In this document: piece by piece, positions 44,722 through 51,962 of the stretch | Layout of the letters: the number at the start of each line of letters is the position of its first letter | Position numbering within the stretch: the first letter of the stretch is position 1 | Source: Bog-756 sp963741055 | Lineage (GTDB): Bacteria > Actinomycetota > Acidimicrobiia > Acidimicrobiales > RAAP-2 | Length of the DNA stretch: 64,000 bases | Direction: 5' to 3' | Assembly: GCA_963741055.1 (NCBI GenBank) | Contig: CAVUGU010000012.1 | Coordinates: forward strand, 3,493 to 67,492 | Notes under the pieces: model-generated | Told to the model about the DNA's origin: nothing | What the model saw: the letters and a program-made list of their open reading frames with translations, nothing else | Database searches by the model: none | Made by a program: the position numbers and the translations under genes

Positions 44722-45975
44722 ATGGCGAAACAGCAATCCAGCGACAAAGAGAAGTCGACCGGCGAAATCCCCGGCGGAGCGGTCGGGCTGATCCTCACCG
44801 GCGACGGCGCACGGAGCGCCTACGAGGCGGGTGCGCTCTCGGTGCTCCTCCCACTGCTCCGCGAGGAGGACGCGCCCCGAATCATCCTCGGGACCAGTGC
44901 GGGTGCGTTGAACGCGGCGCTCATCGCCGCGTTCATCGACCACGGACTCGACGTCGCGGCGGCGAAACTTCTCGAGGCCTGGCGGACGATCCGCCCGGAG
45001 AAGGTGTTCGCCCCTCCTCTCGCGAGCACCGTCTCGCTCATTGCCTGGCACTTGCGCCATGCGCCCGGAACGGCAGGCGGCCTGCTCGATACAAAACCGC
45101 TGAAGGGGACGATCGAACAGATGCTCCAGCCACACGACTTCGGCCGGGGTGTCGAGAGCGGCCAGCTCGAGAGCCTCGGCGTCGTTGCCAGTGCGTGCTC
45201 GACCTCCCAGGCAGTGGTGTTCGTCGAGGGGAAGATGCCACCCTCTTCGGGCGAGCGGATCCGCTATCTCTCGACGAAGCTCACCATTCCGCACCTTCTC
45301 GCTTCGTCGGCCTTCCCCCTTGCTTTCCCCGCGCAGTGGGTGGAAGGGCCTGAGGGAGGCGACTGGTACATCGACGGTGGGATCCACCTCAACGCACCGC
45401 TCAAGCCGGCGGTCGACCTCGGCGCCAACCGTCTGCTGATTCTCGGTGCGACCCAGCAGTCGCCGTTCCGCGAACCCGATCCGTCCGTTCCGCCCAACTT
45501 CGGCGACGGCGGGGGCCAGATCCTGCACGCCGTCCTCACCGATCGGCTCCAAGCCGACCTCTCCTACCTCTGTCGCAAGAACGCCGCTGTCCGGAAGTAC
45601 GGCGGCGCCTCTGGGTCGGAAGACGACCACCGGCTGATCGCGACCTACCTAATGACCCCGCCCGACGACTCTCTGAGCGAGATCGCGGCGGAGATCTGGC
45701 CGTCGGGATGGCGGAGTCTCCTCGAATCCTGCGGCGGCTACCGATTGCTCGGTGGTCTCACCACCCAGAAGCAACAACCCGGGCAGTACCTGAGCTACCT
45801 CTGCTTCCACCCCGAGTTCATCGAGCAGGCGATCGGCAAGGGCCAGGCCGACGCCAAGGCTGCGATCGGCAACGCCACATCCATCCCCTGGGAGTGCACC
45901 GTAGAGCTGCCGCGAGTCGTTCGCCGGCCTCTCAGGCGCCTAAACACCCAGTTCAGCGGGGTCTTTCCGCCGTAG
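44722..45975 (+). CDS. Patatin-like phospholipase (paralog 2, altered oxyanion loop)
   Basis: 417 residues from ATG 44722; an in-frame GTG at 44683 would add 13 residues. Nucleophile Ser59 (GTSAG) and Asp218 (YIDGG) are present, but the oxyanion loop reads TGDGARSAYEAG, with Ser32 where paralog 1 and most of the family have Gly. Long stretches match paralog 1 in register (ASSAFPLAFPAQWV, DLGANRLLILGATQQS, GQYLSYLCFHPEFIEQAI, NATSIPWE), so the genes are duplicates. A TATGCT box at 44666-44671 resembles one upstream of paralog 1. The C-terminal ~20 residues are basic. Activity may be reduced or altered by the loop change. Confidence 0.85.
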   Translation: MAKQQSSDKEKSTGEIPGGAVGLILTGDGARSAYEAGALSVLLPLLREEDAPRIILGTSAGALNAALIAAFIDHGLDVAAAKLLEAWRTIRPEKVFAPPLASTVSLIAWHLRHAPGTAGGLLDTKPLKGTIEQMLQPHDFGRGVESGQLESLGVVASACSTSQAVVFVEGKMPPSSGERIRYLSTKLTIPHLLASSAFPLAFPAQWVEGPEGGDWYIDGGIHLNAPLKPAVDLGANRLLILGATQQSPFREPDPSVPPNFGDGGGQILHAVLTDRLQADLSYLCRKNAAVRKYGGASGSEDDHRLIATYLMTPPDDSLSEIAAEIWPSGWRSLLESCGGYRLLGGLTTQKQQPGQYLSYLCFHPEFIEQAIGKGQADAKAAIGNATSIPWECTVELPRVVRRPLRRLNTQFSGVFPP

Positions 45976-46013
45976 CAAGGGTCTTGAGGGCGGGCGTCCC
46001 TGGCACACCTGCG

Positions 46014-46050
46014 TTCGTCCCACGTTTGACAGTGTCAAGCGTGGGACGAA
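46014..46050. terminator. Near-perfect 18-bp palindrome (convergent terminator or operator)
   Basis: TTCGTCCCACGTTTGACA and TGTCAAGCGTGGGACGAA are inverted around a single central G; only one position is a T-G pair, the rest are exact. It lies between the convergent patatin 2 and pyrE genes, 39 and 83 bases from their stops, suiting a bidirectional terminator. The TTGACAGTGTCAA core could alternatively be a repressor site. Confidence 0.6.
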
Positions 46051-46132
46051 ACACACCTCCCAAGAGACGCTCGGATCGAAGCTCCTCGAGGGGGGACCGC
46101 CGGCATCGCTGCCAGGCGTCACGCCGTTCGGT

Positions 46133-46720
46133 TCAACCGCCCTCGTACTCGAACCCCAGGTCGGGGGCGGTCACCAGCGCCCGGAAGGGAAGCCCCTCCT
46201 CCTCCGCCATGCCGGCAACCGTGCCGCCGCGGTCGACCACTGCCACCAGCAGCACCGGCTGCGCTCCGGCCTCGATGACCGCGTGTGCCGCCTCGAGCAA
46301 GGAGGTCCCACGGGTGACGGTGTCCTCGGTGACCACCACCTGGTCCCCCGGGTCGAGGGCGCCCGCGATCCGGCCGCCGGCACCGTGGTCCTTGACCTCT
46401 TTCCGCACACTGAATGCCTTCAGCATGCGGCCCTGGGCTGCGGCGACCCCGGCGGTCACGAACGCCACCGGGTCGGCCCCCATGGTCAACCCGCCGATGG
46501 CGGTCGCGTGCTCGGGGGTCACCGAGAGGATGCCCTCTGCGACGAGCAACATCGCCTCGGGCCGGCACACCGTCTGCTTCGAGTCGATGAACCAGTTGCT
46601 CTTCTTCCCCGACTTGAGGACGAAGTCGCCTCGCCGGACCGAGTGAGCCAGCAGGTGGTCGCGCAGTGCCTCGAATTCGGTCGGCGGCAGACGGTCACTC
46701 CCCGTGTCCGCGACGCTCAT
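46133..46720 (-). CDS. pyrE: Orotate phosphoribosyltransferase
   Basis: 195 residues from ATG 46720, overlapping the purM stop as ATGA. Features are DFVLKSGKKSNWFIDSKQ, GGLTMGADPVAF, SVRKEVKDHG and the PRPP-binding loop VVVTEDTVTRGTSLLEA. It converts orotate and PRPP to orotidine monophosphate in pyrimidine synthesis. It is the last gene of the overlapping purF-purM-pyrE block, so pyrimidine and purine steps share a transcript here. Confidence 0.95.
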   Translation of the reverse strand: MSVADTGSDRLPPTEFEALRDHLLAHSVRRGDFVLKSGKKSNWFIDSKQTVCRPEAMLLVAEGILSVTPEHATAIGGLTMGADPVAFVTAGVAAAQGRMLKAFSVRKEVKDHGAGGRIAGALDPGDQVVVTEDTVTRGTSLLEAAHAVIEAGAQPVLLVAVVDRGGTVAGMAEEEGLPFRALVTAPDLGFEYEGG

Positions 46721-47850
46721 CCTCCGGATCCTTCAGCCGCCGTCCAGCGCAGCTCGCCGACCAGGTCGACACCGCGATCCCCCTCTTCCACCCGGCCCAC
46801 GACCATCGCATCGACCCCCAACCCACGGAACACCTCGAGCGCGTCCTCGGCCCGTTCCGGGGCAACCACGACGATCATCCCGAGGCCGAGGTTGAACACG
46901 CGCACCATCTCGTCGTCGTCGACCGGACCGAGTCGTCGGATCTCGGAGAAGATCTGCGGCACCTGCCAGGTCGACGCGTCGACCACCGACCGCAGACCGA
47001 GGGGCAGGATCCGTGGCAGATTGCCGGGGATCCCCCCACCGGTCACGTGCGCGACCGTGTGCACCTCGGAGGACTCGATGGCCCTCCGGACCGCGGGTGT
47101 GTAGAGCACCGACGGGCGAAGCAGCTCGTCGGCGAGCGACACCCGGGCACCCGGCCAGGCCGGCCCGTCGAGTGCCAGCCCGGCACGTTCCAACAAGACC
47201 CGGCGTGCGAGGGTGTAACCGTTGCTCCGCAGGCCCGGTGAGGCGAGGCCGATCAGGGCATCACCGGCGCGTACACGCTCGGGACCGAGAACCCCGTCCC
47301 GCTCGACCACCCCTACCGCGAAGCCCACCAACTCGAACTGGTCGGCCTCCATGAGCCCCGCGTGCTCGGCCATCTCCCCGCCGAGCAGGGCGGCGCCGAC
47401 CCGACGGCAACCCTCCGCCACCCCCGCTACCAGCTCGGCCATGCGAGACGGGTCGATCGAAGCCGAGGAGATGTAGTCGAGCACGAAGAGTGGCTCCGCG
47501 CCTTGGCAGACCAGGTCGTCGACGCACATCGCCACCAGGTCGATGCCGATGGTGTCGAAGCGCCCGAGCATCCGGGCGATCTCGGCCTTGGTGCCGACCC
47601 CGTCGGTCGAGGCGACCAGGACGGGTGCTCGGTAGCGGTCGACCGGAACGCCGAAGAGGCCGCCGAACCCACCGAGCTCGCCGACCACCTCGGGCCGATT
47701 GGTCGAGGCGACGAGCGAACGGATCAGTTCGACCGCCCGGTCGCCGGCCTCGATGTCGACACCGGCCGAGGCGTAGGTGGCGGGCTCCGAAGTGCTCGGG
47801 TCGGGTGAACGGGGATGGTCGGGTGTCGTCTCTGGGACGACCCCCGTCAC
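46717..47850 (-). CDS. purM: Phosphoribosylformylglycinamidine cyclo-ligase
   Basis: 377 residues from GTG 47850, which overlaps the purF stop as GTGA. Motifs are TYASAGVDIEAGDRAVELI, VASTDGVGTKAEIARMLGR (ATP site), DLVAMCVDDLVCQGAEPLFVLDY, ALLGGEMAEHAGLM, SPGLRSNGYTLARRV and HVTGGGIPGNLPRILP. It closes the imidazole ring to make AIR, the fifth purine step. The N-terminal ~25 residues are a Pro/Ser/Thr-rich tail. The longer upstream frame overlapping purF is rejected. Confidence 0.95.
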   Translation of the reverse strand: MTGVVPETTPDHPRSPDPSTSEPATYASAGVDIEAGDRAVELIRSLVASTNRPEVVGELGGFGGLFGVPVDRYRAPVLVASTDGVGTKAEIARMLGRFDTIGIDLVAMCVDDLVCQGAEPLFVLDYISSASIDPSRMAELVAGVAEGCRRVGAALLGGEMAEHAGLMEADQFELVGFAVGVVERDGVLGPERVRAGDALIGLASPGLRSNGYTLARRVLLERAGLALDGPAWPGARVSLADELLRPSVLYTPAVRRAIESSEVHTVAHVTGGGIPGNLPRILPLGLRSVVDASTWQVPQIFSEIRRLGPVDDDEMVRVFNLGLGMIVVVAPERAEDALEVFRGLGVDAMVVGRVEEGDRGVDLVGELRWTAAEGSGG

Positions 47851-49319
47851 GCCCGGGCCCCGCTCGCGGCGCCGCTCAGTGCAGGCCGATCGCCGAGCTC
47901 GACGCGGGTTGGGACCGGCACCGGGTAGAAGCCGGTGAGACAGGCGTTGCAGAACCCCGCACCCGGCGCGTCGATCGCCTCCACCAGGTGCTCGAGAGTG
48001 AGGTACTCGAGTGAGTCGACGCCGAGGAACTCGACGATCTCGGGGATCGACTTGATCGACGCGAGCAGTTCGTCCTTGTCGGGCGTGTCGATCCCGTAGA
48101 AGCAGGGCCACTTGAACGGAGGCGACGAGATGCGCAAGTGCACCTCGCGCGCACCCGACTCGCGGAGCATCTTGACCATGGCCCGGGTGGTGGTGCCGCG
48201 CACGATCGAGTCGTCGACCACGATGAGGCGCCGGCCGGCGATGTTCTCGCGCAGCGGGTTGAGCTTGCGGCGGACCCCGCTCGCCCGCTCGGCCTGAGTG
48301 GGGGCGATGAAAGTGCGCCCGATGTAGCGGTTCTTCACTAGTCCCTGTCCGTAGGGGATGCCCGAGGCGAACGCGTACCCCTCCGCGGCCGGAACGCCCG
48401 AGTCGGGGACGCCCATCACCAGATCGGCGTTCACCGGAGCCTGGCCGGCGAGCAGCTGACCCATCCGGCGCCGAGCGCCGTGCACCTCGTTGCCGTAGAG
48501 CCTGGTGTCGGGACGGGCGAAGTAGACGAACTCGAAGATGCAGAGCTTCGGGTCGACGCGGGACTCGGCGAACGGCCACTCCGAACGCACCTCTTTGCCG
48601 TCGATGACCACCATCTCGCCAGGCTCGAGCTCGCGAATGAAGGTCGCGCCGAGCACGTCGAGGCCCGGGGACTCCGATGCGAGCACCCACCCCTCCTCGA
48701 GCTCGTCGGTCGCCTCCAGGCGCCCGAGGCAGAGGGGGCGGAAGCCGTTCGGATCGCGCACCCCGATCAGGCGGTCGGCGTCGAGCAGCACGAAGGAGAA
48801 GGCGCCCTCGAGCAGCGGGAGGACCGAGGTGAGGGCTTCTTCGAGGTCACCCTCACCGGCAAGTGCCGCCTCGGTGCCGTCGGGAGGGAAGGTGTGGGCG
48901 AGCAGCTCGGCCACCAGGTCGCTGTCGGAGGAGACCAGGCCGGGAAGCATCCCCGCGGCTTCACCCAGGGACTCGGTGTTGGTCAGGTTCCCGTTGTGCG
49001 CGAGCCCGAATCCGGCAGGCCCCACGCCGCGGAAGACCGGCTGGGCGTGGTGCCAGTCGCTCGAACCGGCCGTCGAGTACCGGGTGTGGCCGATCGCGAG
49101 ATGGCCGCGGAGCCCCGAGAGCTTCCGCTCGTCGAACACGGTGGTCACGAGGCCCATGTCCTTCATGACCGTGATGAGGTCGCCGTCGCTGACCGCCATG
49201 CCGGCCGACTCCTGGCCGCGGTGCTGGAGGGCGTAGAGCCCATCGAAGGTGAGGTATGCGACGTTCCGCCCCGGGGCGTAGACCCCGAAGACGCCACACG
49301 CTTCCTTCGCCTCCATCAT
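47847..49319 (-). CDS. purF: Amidophosphoribosyltransferase (glutamine PRPP amidotransferase)
   Basis: 490 residues from ATG 49319; a second ATG follows at 49316, and the frame reaches 49391. The Ntn-hydrolase glutaminase nucleophile is Cys8 in MMEAKEACGVFG, implying a short cleaved propeptide. Downstream are LQHRGQESAGMAVSDG, GHTRYSTAGSS, HNGNLTN, the [4Fe-4S]-type cysteines (KLCIFEFVY, PCFYGIDTP, FCNACLTG) and the PRPP loop VVDDSIVRGTT. This is the Bacillus-type clustered enzyme, first committed purine step. A TAGGAT box at 49394-49399 gives a ~70-base leader. Confidence 0.95.
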   Translation of the reverse strand: MMEAKEACGVFGVYAPGRNVAYLTFDGLYALQHRGQESAGMAVSDGDLITVMKDMGLVTTVFDERKLSGLRGHLAIGHTRYSTAGSSDWHHAQPVFRGVGPAGFGLAHNGNLTNTESLGEAAGMLPGLVSSDSDLVAELLAHTFPPDGTEAALAGEGDLEEALTSVLPLLEGAFSFVLLDADRLIGVRDPNGFRPLCLGRLEATDELEEGWVLASESPGLDVLGATFIRELEPGEMVVIDGKEVRSEWPFAESRVDPKLCIFEFVYFARPDTRLYGNEVHGARRRMGQLLAGQAPVNADLVMGVPDSGVPAAEGYAFASGIPYGQGLVKNRYIGRTFIAPTQAERASGVRRKLNPLRENIAGRRLIVVDDSIVRGTTTRAMVKMLRESGAREVHLRISSPPFKWPCFYGIDTPDKDELLASIKSIPEIVEFLGVDSLEYLTLEHLVEAIDAPGAGFCNACLTGFYPVPVPTRVELGDRPALSGAASGARA

Positions 49320-49393
49320 CGGTTCGTCACCGCACCCACCGGGCTGTCGGGCTCGTCCCACGGGCGGGCTTCCGGATCCCGGTCCGTGCACCT

Positions 49394-49399
49394 ATCCTA
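49394..49399 (-). promoter_or_regulatory. -10 element for the purF-purM-pyrE operon
   Basis: Minus-strand TAGGAT lies ~75 bases upstream of the purF ATG. The intervening leader shows no obvious PurR box or riboswitch. Confidence 0.3.
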
Positions 49400-49462
49400 C
49401 CCTGGGCATACCTGAGGCTGCCCGTCCCCTCTCGTGGCGTTCGGCGTTTTGCCGACCCTCCC

Positions 49463-49508
49463 TGGGCGGCTGGATGACCCCTCGCTGGGCGGCTGGATGA
49501 CTCCTCGG
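49463..49508. repeat. 23-bp tandem repeat upstream of a lipoprotein gene
   Basis: CTGGGCGGCTGGATGAC followed by CCCTCG (49463-49485) is repeated at 49486-49508 with one substitution (C to T). It lies 42 bases upstream of the lipoprotein start in the purF/lipoprotein divergent gap and may alter promoter spacing or be a duplicated operator. Confidence 0.7.
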
Positions 49509-49539
49509 GGCGACCGGCCTCACACGACGACCTACGCCA

Positions 49540-49545
49540 TACTTT
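49540..49545 (+). promoter_or_regulatory. Leaderless -10 element for the lipoprotein gene
   Basis: TACTTT ends 5 bases (CCCCC) before the GTG at 49551, with no ribosome-binding site. Confidence 0.35.
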
Positions 49546-49550
49546 CCCCC

Positions 49551-50006
49551 GTGAAGCGCCGGCGGACCCTCGCACTGATGACGCTGGCCCTGGTCGGTGC
49601 CGCTCTCACCGGCTGCTCGAAATCCGCAGCCAAACCCCCTGCTTCGACCGCCGCATCCGACTCGACGACGAGCTCCGGGCCCCCGGCCGGCGGAGGGTCT
49701 CCGGGGACCCCCCAGCAGACCGTGCAGACCTGGATCTCGGAAGTCAACGCCGAGAACCCGTCCGCTACGGAGCTGCTCGGGCAGCCCTTCCGCGCCGATT
49801 GGACCCGCACCAAGAGGACGGTCTGGCCCAAGTTCTCGAACGTCAACTGCCAGACCCAGTCCCAGACCACCTCGGCCGCGACGGTTCATTGCACGCTTTC
49901 GGAATCCGTCTATGCAGGAGAACGCAACCCCCCGACCTACTGGAACTTCAACCTCACCGCCGAGTCCGGGGGCACCTGGTTGATCACCCACTACCGGTCG
50001 GGGTGA
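49551..50006 (+). CDS. Small lipoprotein of unknown function
   Basis: 151 residues from the GTG at 49551. The lipoprotein signal is VKRRRTLALMTLALVGAALTGC, with lipobox LTGC at ~19-22, followed by a Ser/Thr/Pro/Gly linker and a ~100-residue domain (TVQTWISEVNAENPSATELLG, NVNCQTQSQ, CTLSESVYAGERNPPTYWNFNL). The pair of cysteines in the domain could be disulfide-bonded. Likely attached to the outer face of the membrane. No family was recognised. Confidence 0.7.
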   Translation: MKRRRTLALMTLALVGAALTGCSKSAAKPPASTAASDSTTSSGPPAGGGSPGTPQQTVQTWISEVNAENPSATELLGQPFRADWTRTKRTVWPKFSNVNCQTQSQTTSAATVHCTLSESVYAGERNPPTYWNFNLTAESGGTWLITHYRSG

Positions 50007-50106
50007 AACGGGCCGCCATGAGCCCGATCCCCGCCTGACCTCGGAGAACGGCGCTCAGAACTTGACCGGATATGGAGCGCCGGGTACCGGGTCGAACCAA
50101 CCCCGG

Positions 50107-50112
50107 TAGCGT
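50107..50112 (+). promoter_or_regulatory. Leaderless -10 element for the PHP phosphoesterase
   Basis: TAGCGT ends 8 bases before the GTG at 50121. Confidence 0.35.
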
Positions 50113-50120
50113 CAGCCACG

Positions 50121-50999
50121 GTGATCGATCTCCACACCCACTCGACCGCCTCGGACGGCAGCGACCCGCCCGAGACCGTTGTCGACCTCGCGGCCGAGTC
50201 AGCCTGCAGTGCGATGGCCCTCACCGACCACGACACCTTCGAGGGCCTCGGCCCGGCCCGCCGGCGCGCAAAGGAGCTCGGGATCGACCTGGTCGCCGGG
50301 TGCGAGGTCTCCTGCGTCGCGCCGCGAAGCGCAGTCATGCACGTGCTCGCCTACTTCGTGGACACCGAGGAGAGCCCGCTCGCCGAGGAGCTAGTCCATC
50401 TGCGTGACGACCGGCGACGACGCAACCTTGCCCTGGCGGAGCGCCTTGCGACCCTCGGCATCCCGGTCACCTACGAGATGGCCGTCGAGCGGGCCGGTTC
50501 CGAGGCCGGAGTGGGTAGACCGCATTTCGCCGCGGCAATGGTCGCGATGGGCGCCGCCGACTCGATGGAAGACGCCTTCGACCGTGTGCTCGGGAACGAC
50601 CGGCCCGGGTACATCCCGAAGGCGAGACTGTCGGGTAGCGAGGTCGCCTCGCTGATCACCGGCTCGGGCGGCGTCGCGGTGCTCGCCCACCCCTACAGCC
50701 TCGGCTTCGAAGGCTCCCGTCTCGCAGAAGCCGTCGGTGAGCTCAAAGAGAGCGGGTTCGGGGGGATCGAGACGACCTACGGTCGCTACTCGAAGCGTCA
50801 GCGACAGCAGCTCAACAATCTGGCGAAGAGGTTCGATCTGGTCGCGACCGGCGGCTCGGACTACCACGGCGAGAGCACGCCCGACCTGGCCGTCGGGACG
50901 GGAACCGGTGACCTGAAAGTCGCCGATCGCGTCCTCACCGACTTGGAGGCGCGCCGTCCGCACCATCGCAGTGGCGGTTCGGCCATGGTAATGAAGTAG
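50121..50999 (+). CDS. PHP-domain phosphoesterase (3',5'-nucleoside bisphosphate phosphatase/RNase AM-like)
   Basis: 292 residues with all PHP metal-site motifs: DLHTHSTASDG (start), ALTDHDTFEGL, GCEVSC, VLAHPYSLG and GSDYHGEST. Length and pattern match the YciV/TrpH-type enzymes that act on nucleoside 3',5'-bisphosphates or short RNA 5' ends. A conserved inserted helix (LVHLRDDRRRRNLALAERL) is also typical. Sixteen bases separate it from a HicA-like gene with its own ribosome-binding site. The substrate is inferred from the family. Confidence 0.85.
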   Translation: MIDLHTHSTASDGSDPPETVVDLAAESACSAMALTDHDTFEGLGPARRRAKELGIDLVAGCEVSCVAPRSAVMHVLAYFVDTEESPLAEELVHLRDDRRRRNLALAERLATLGIPVTYEMAVERAGSEAGVGRPHFAAAMVAMGAADSMEDAFDRVLGNDRPGYIPKARLSGSEVASLITGSGGVAVLAHPYSLGFEGSRLAEAVGELKESGFGGIETTYGRYSKRQRQQLNNLAKRFDLVATGGSDYHGESTPDLAVGTGTGDLKVADRVLTDLEARRPHHRSGGSAMVMK

Positions 51000-51015
51000 G
51001 ACCGAAAGGAGCGCT

Positions 51016-51294
51016 ATGGCTACCCCACCGCACCTCGATCACGAGCAGCGCCGCATCTTGGAGCAACTCTCGGCTCATCCGTTGCCCCACAATCTGAAGT
51101 GGAAGAACGTGATCGCGCTGCTCAACGCAATGGGGCAGGTGGATCAAGAGAGCGACGATCGGCTCCGGGTGACCTACGACGGCCACACCGAGGTGTTCCG
51201 CACCTCGAAGCACGGGGACGTCGACGCGGACACCGTCGTCAAACTCCGCCACTTCCTTCTCGGCACGATGCCCACCCTCGAGGAGACCGAGTAG
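51016..51294 (+). CDS. HicA-fold-like small protein
   Basis: 92 residues, with GAAAGGAG seven bases before the ATG. LSAHPLPHNLKWKNVIALLNAMG, then DRLRVTYDGHTEVFRTSKHGDVDADTVVKLRHFL, resembles a family of actinobacterial HicA-like (dsRNA-binding fold) proteins lacking the toxin's usual strict motif. No HicB partner is adjacent, so it is unlikely to be a classical toxin. Role unknown; RNA binding is possible. Confidence 0.6.
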   Translation: MATPPHLDHEQRRILEQLSAHPLPHNLKWKNVIALLNAMGQVDQESDDRLRVTYDGHTEVFRTSKHGDVDADTVVKLRHFLLGTMPTLEETE

Positions 51295-51303
51295 CCGGTC
51301 AGG

Positions 51304-51540
51304 TCAGGCGGTCACTCGGCCGTAGCGGGCGCGAGCTAAGTACCGCGACCGAAGACTCGGGAGGTCGAAGCTGGCGCGAGTCACGGAGTCGAGAAGGCAC
51401 CCGCGTTCGTCCAATTCACGCGCGACGGCGACGATCTCGCGACGCTGTTCTCCCGAGAGACGGACCGACCAGGACGTCGAGTCGGAGACGTCCGCCGCCG
51501 CCCAGACGGCCTCCGATGCGATCGCCTTTCGGACGGGCAC
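51304..51540 (-). CDS. Short TauD-dioxygenase-N-terminus-like ORF (possible remnant)
   Basis: 78 residues from a GTG three bases after the arsR stop. AVWAAADVSDSTSWSVRLSGEQRREIVA and SVTRASFDLPSLRSRYLARA recall the N-terminal helices of TauD/TfdA-like dioxygenases, where Trp, the LS..E pattern and the FxLPxL stretch recur. The catalytic jelly-roll with its H-x-D is missing. It is either a truncated remnant or a free-standing small protein co-transcribed with arsR. The similarity is weak and from memory. Confidence 0.4.
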   Translation of the reverse strand: MPVRKAIASEAVWAAADVSDSTSWSVRLSGEQRREIVAVARELDERGCLLDSVTRASFDLPSLRSRYLARARYGRVTA

Positions 51541-51543
51541 GAC

Positions 51544-51885
51544 CTAGGAGCTCCCCAGTACCTCGCGGAGGGCTGCCAGCTGTTCGGGTACGACTCGCCA
51601 CCACGTCCACCGGCCCTCCTTCGTCCCCGCCAGGAGGCCTGCGTCAGCCAAGACCCTGGTGTGGTGCGAGATCGTCGGCTGGCTCTTTCCCAGAGGTTCT
51701 TCGAGATTGCAGCTGCACACCTCACCCTCACTGGCGACGATCGAGAGGAGACGAAGTCGAACAGGGTCGCCCAGTGCGGCGAAGACGGCGGCGAGGTCGG
51801 CGGCATCCGCGGGAGCGAGCGCCTCGTCGGTCAGGGGTGGACAGCACGCTCCATTGACGGTTACCGCCGTCTTGCGGGGGCTCAT
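51544..51885 (-). CDS. arsR: ArsR/SmtB-family metalloregulator
   Basis: 113 residues. Winged helix with AVFAALGDPVRLRLLSIVAS, KSQPTISHHTRVLADAGLLAGTKEGRWTWWRV. Cysteines of As(III) type lie in VCSCN (the helix alpha3 ELCVCDL-like position) and a vicinal CC near the N-terminus (GACCPPL), offering a second Cys pair. It represses the divergent ars operon and probably itself: two TTGA-N6-TCAA sites separate them and one sits next to its own leaderless -10 box. Derepressed when arsenite binds. Confidence 0.92.
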   Translation of the reverse strand: MSPRKTAVTVNGACCPPLTDEALAPADAADLAAVFAALGDPVRLRLLSIVASEGEVCSCNLEEPLGKSQPTISHHTRVLADAGLLAGTKEGRWTWWRVVPEQLAALREVLGSS

Positions 51886-51891
51886 GACACC

Positions 51892-51897
51892 ATCCTA
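51892..51897 (-). promoter_or_regulatory. Leaderless -10 element for arsR
   Basis: Minus-strand TAGGAT, followed by GGTGTC and the ATG at 51885. It directly abuts the first TTGA-N6-TCAA operator, so ArsR bound there should block its own promoter. Confidence 0.5.
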
Positions 51898-51911
51898 TTG
51901 ACATCCATCAA
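51898..51911. promoter_or_regulatory. ArsR operator 1
   Basis: TTGACATCCATCAA: inverted TTGA/TCAA around six bases, flanked by AT on both sides. It is next to the arsR -10 box. Confidence 0.7.
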
Positions 51912-51933
51912 TCTATCGTGCATAGTCCACCTA

Positions 51934-51947
51934 TTGACAGGAATCAA
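51934..51947. promoter_or_regulatory. ArsR operator 2
   Basis: TTGACAGGAATCAA, the same TTGA-N6-TCAA design, 36 bases from operator 1 and 16 bases before the ATG of the ArsI/CadI gene. The pair flanks the divergent promoter region. Confidence 0.7.
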
Positions 51948-51962
51948 TCTACAGGAGCCACC

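Noticed and set aside
37908..45975. Calling the cyclase-patatin region a CBASS or Pycsar system
   Set aside because: No CD-NTase, no Cap genes, and the cyclase is a common actinobacterial regulator type; kept only as a low-evidence hypothesis.
46717..48690. Long minus-strand frame joining purM with the opposite frame of purF
   Set aside because: PurM homology begins at the GTG at 47850; upstream text is out-of-frame purF.
51016..51294. Calling the small protein a HicA toxin of a HicAB pair
   Set aside because: No hicB partner, and the residues of the toxin active site are not evident.
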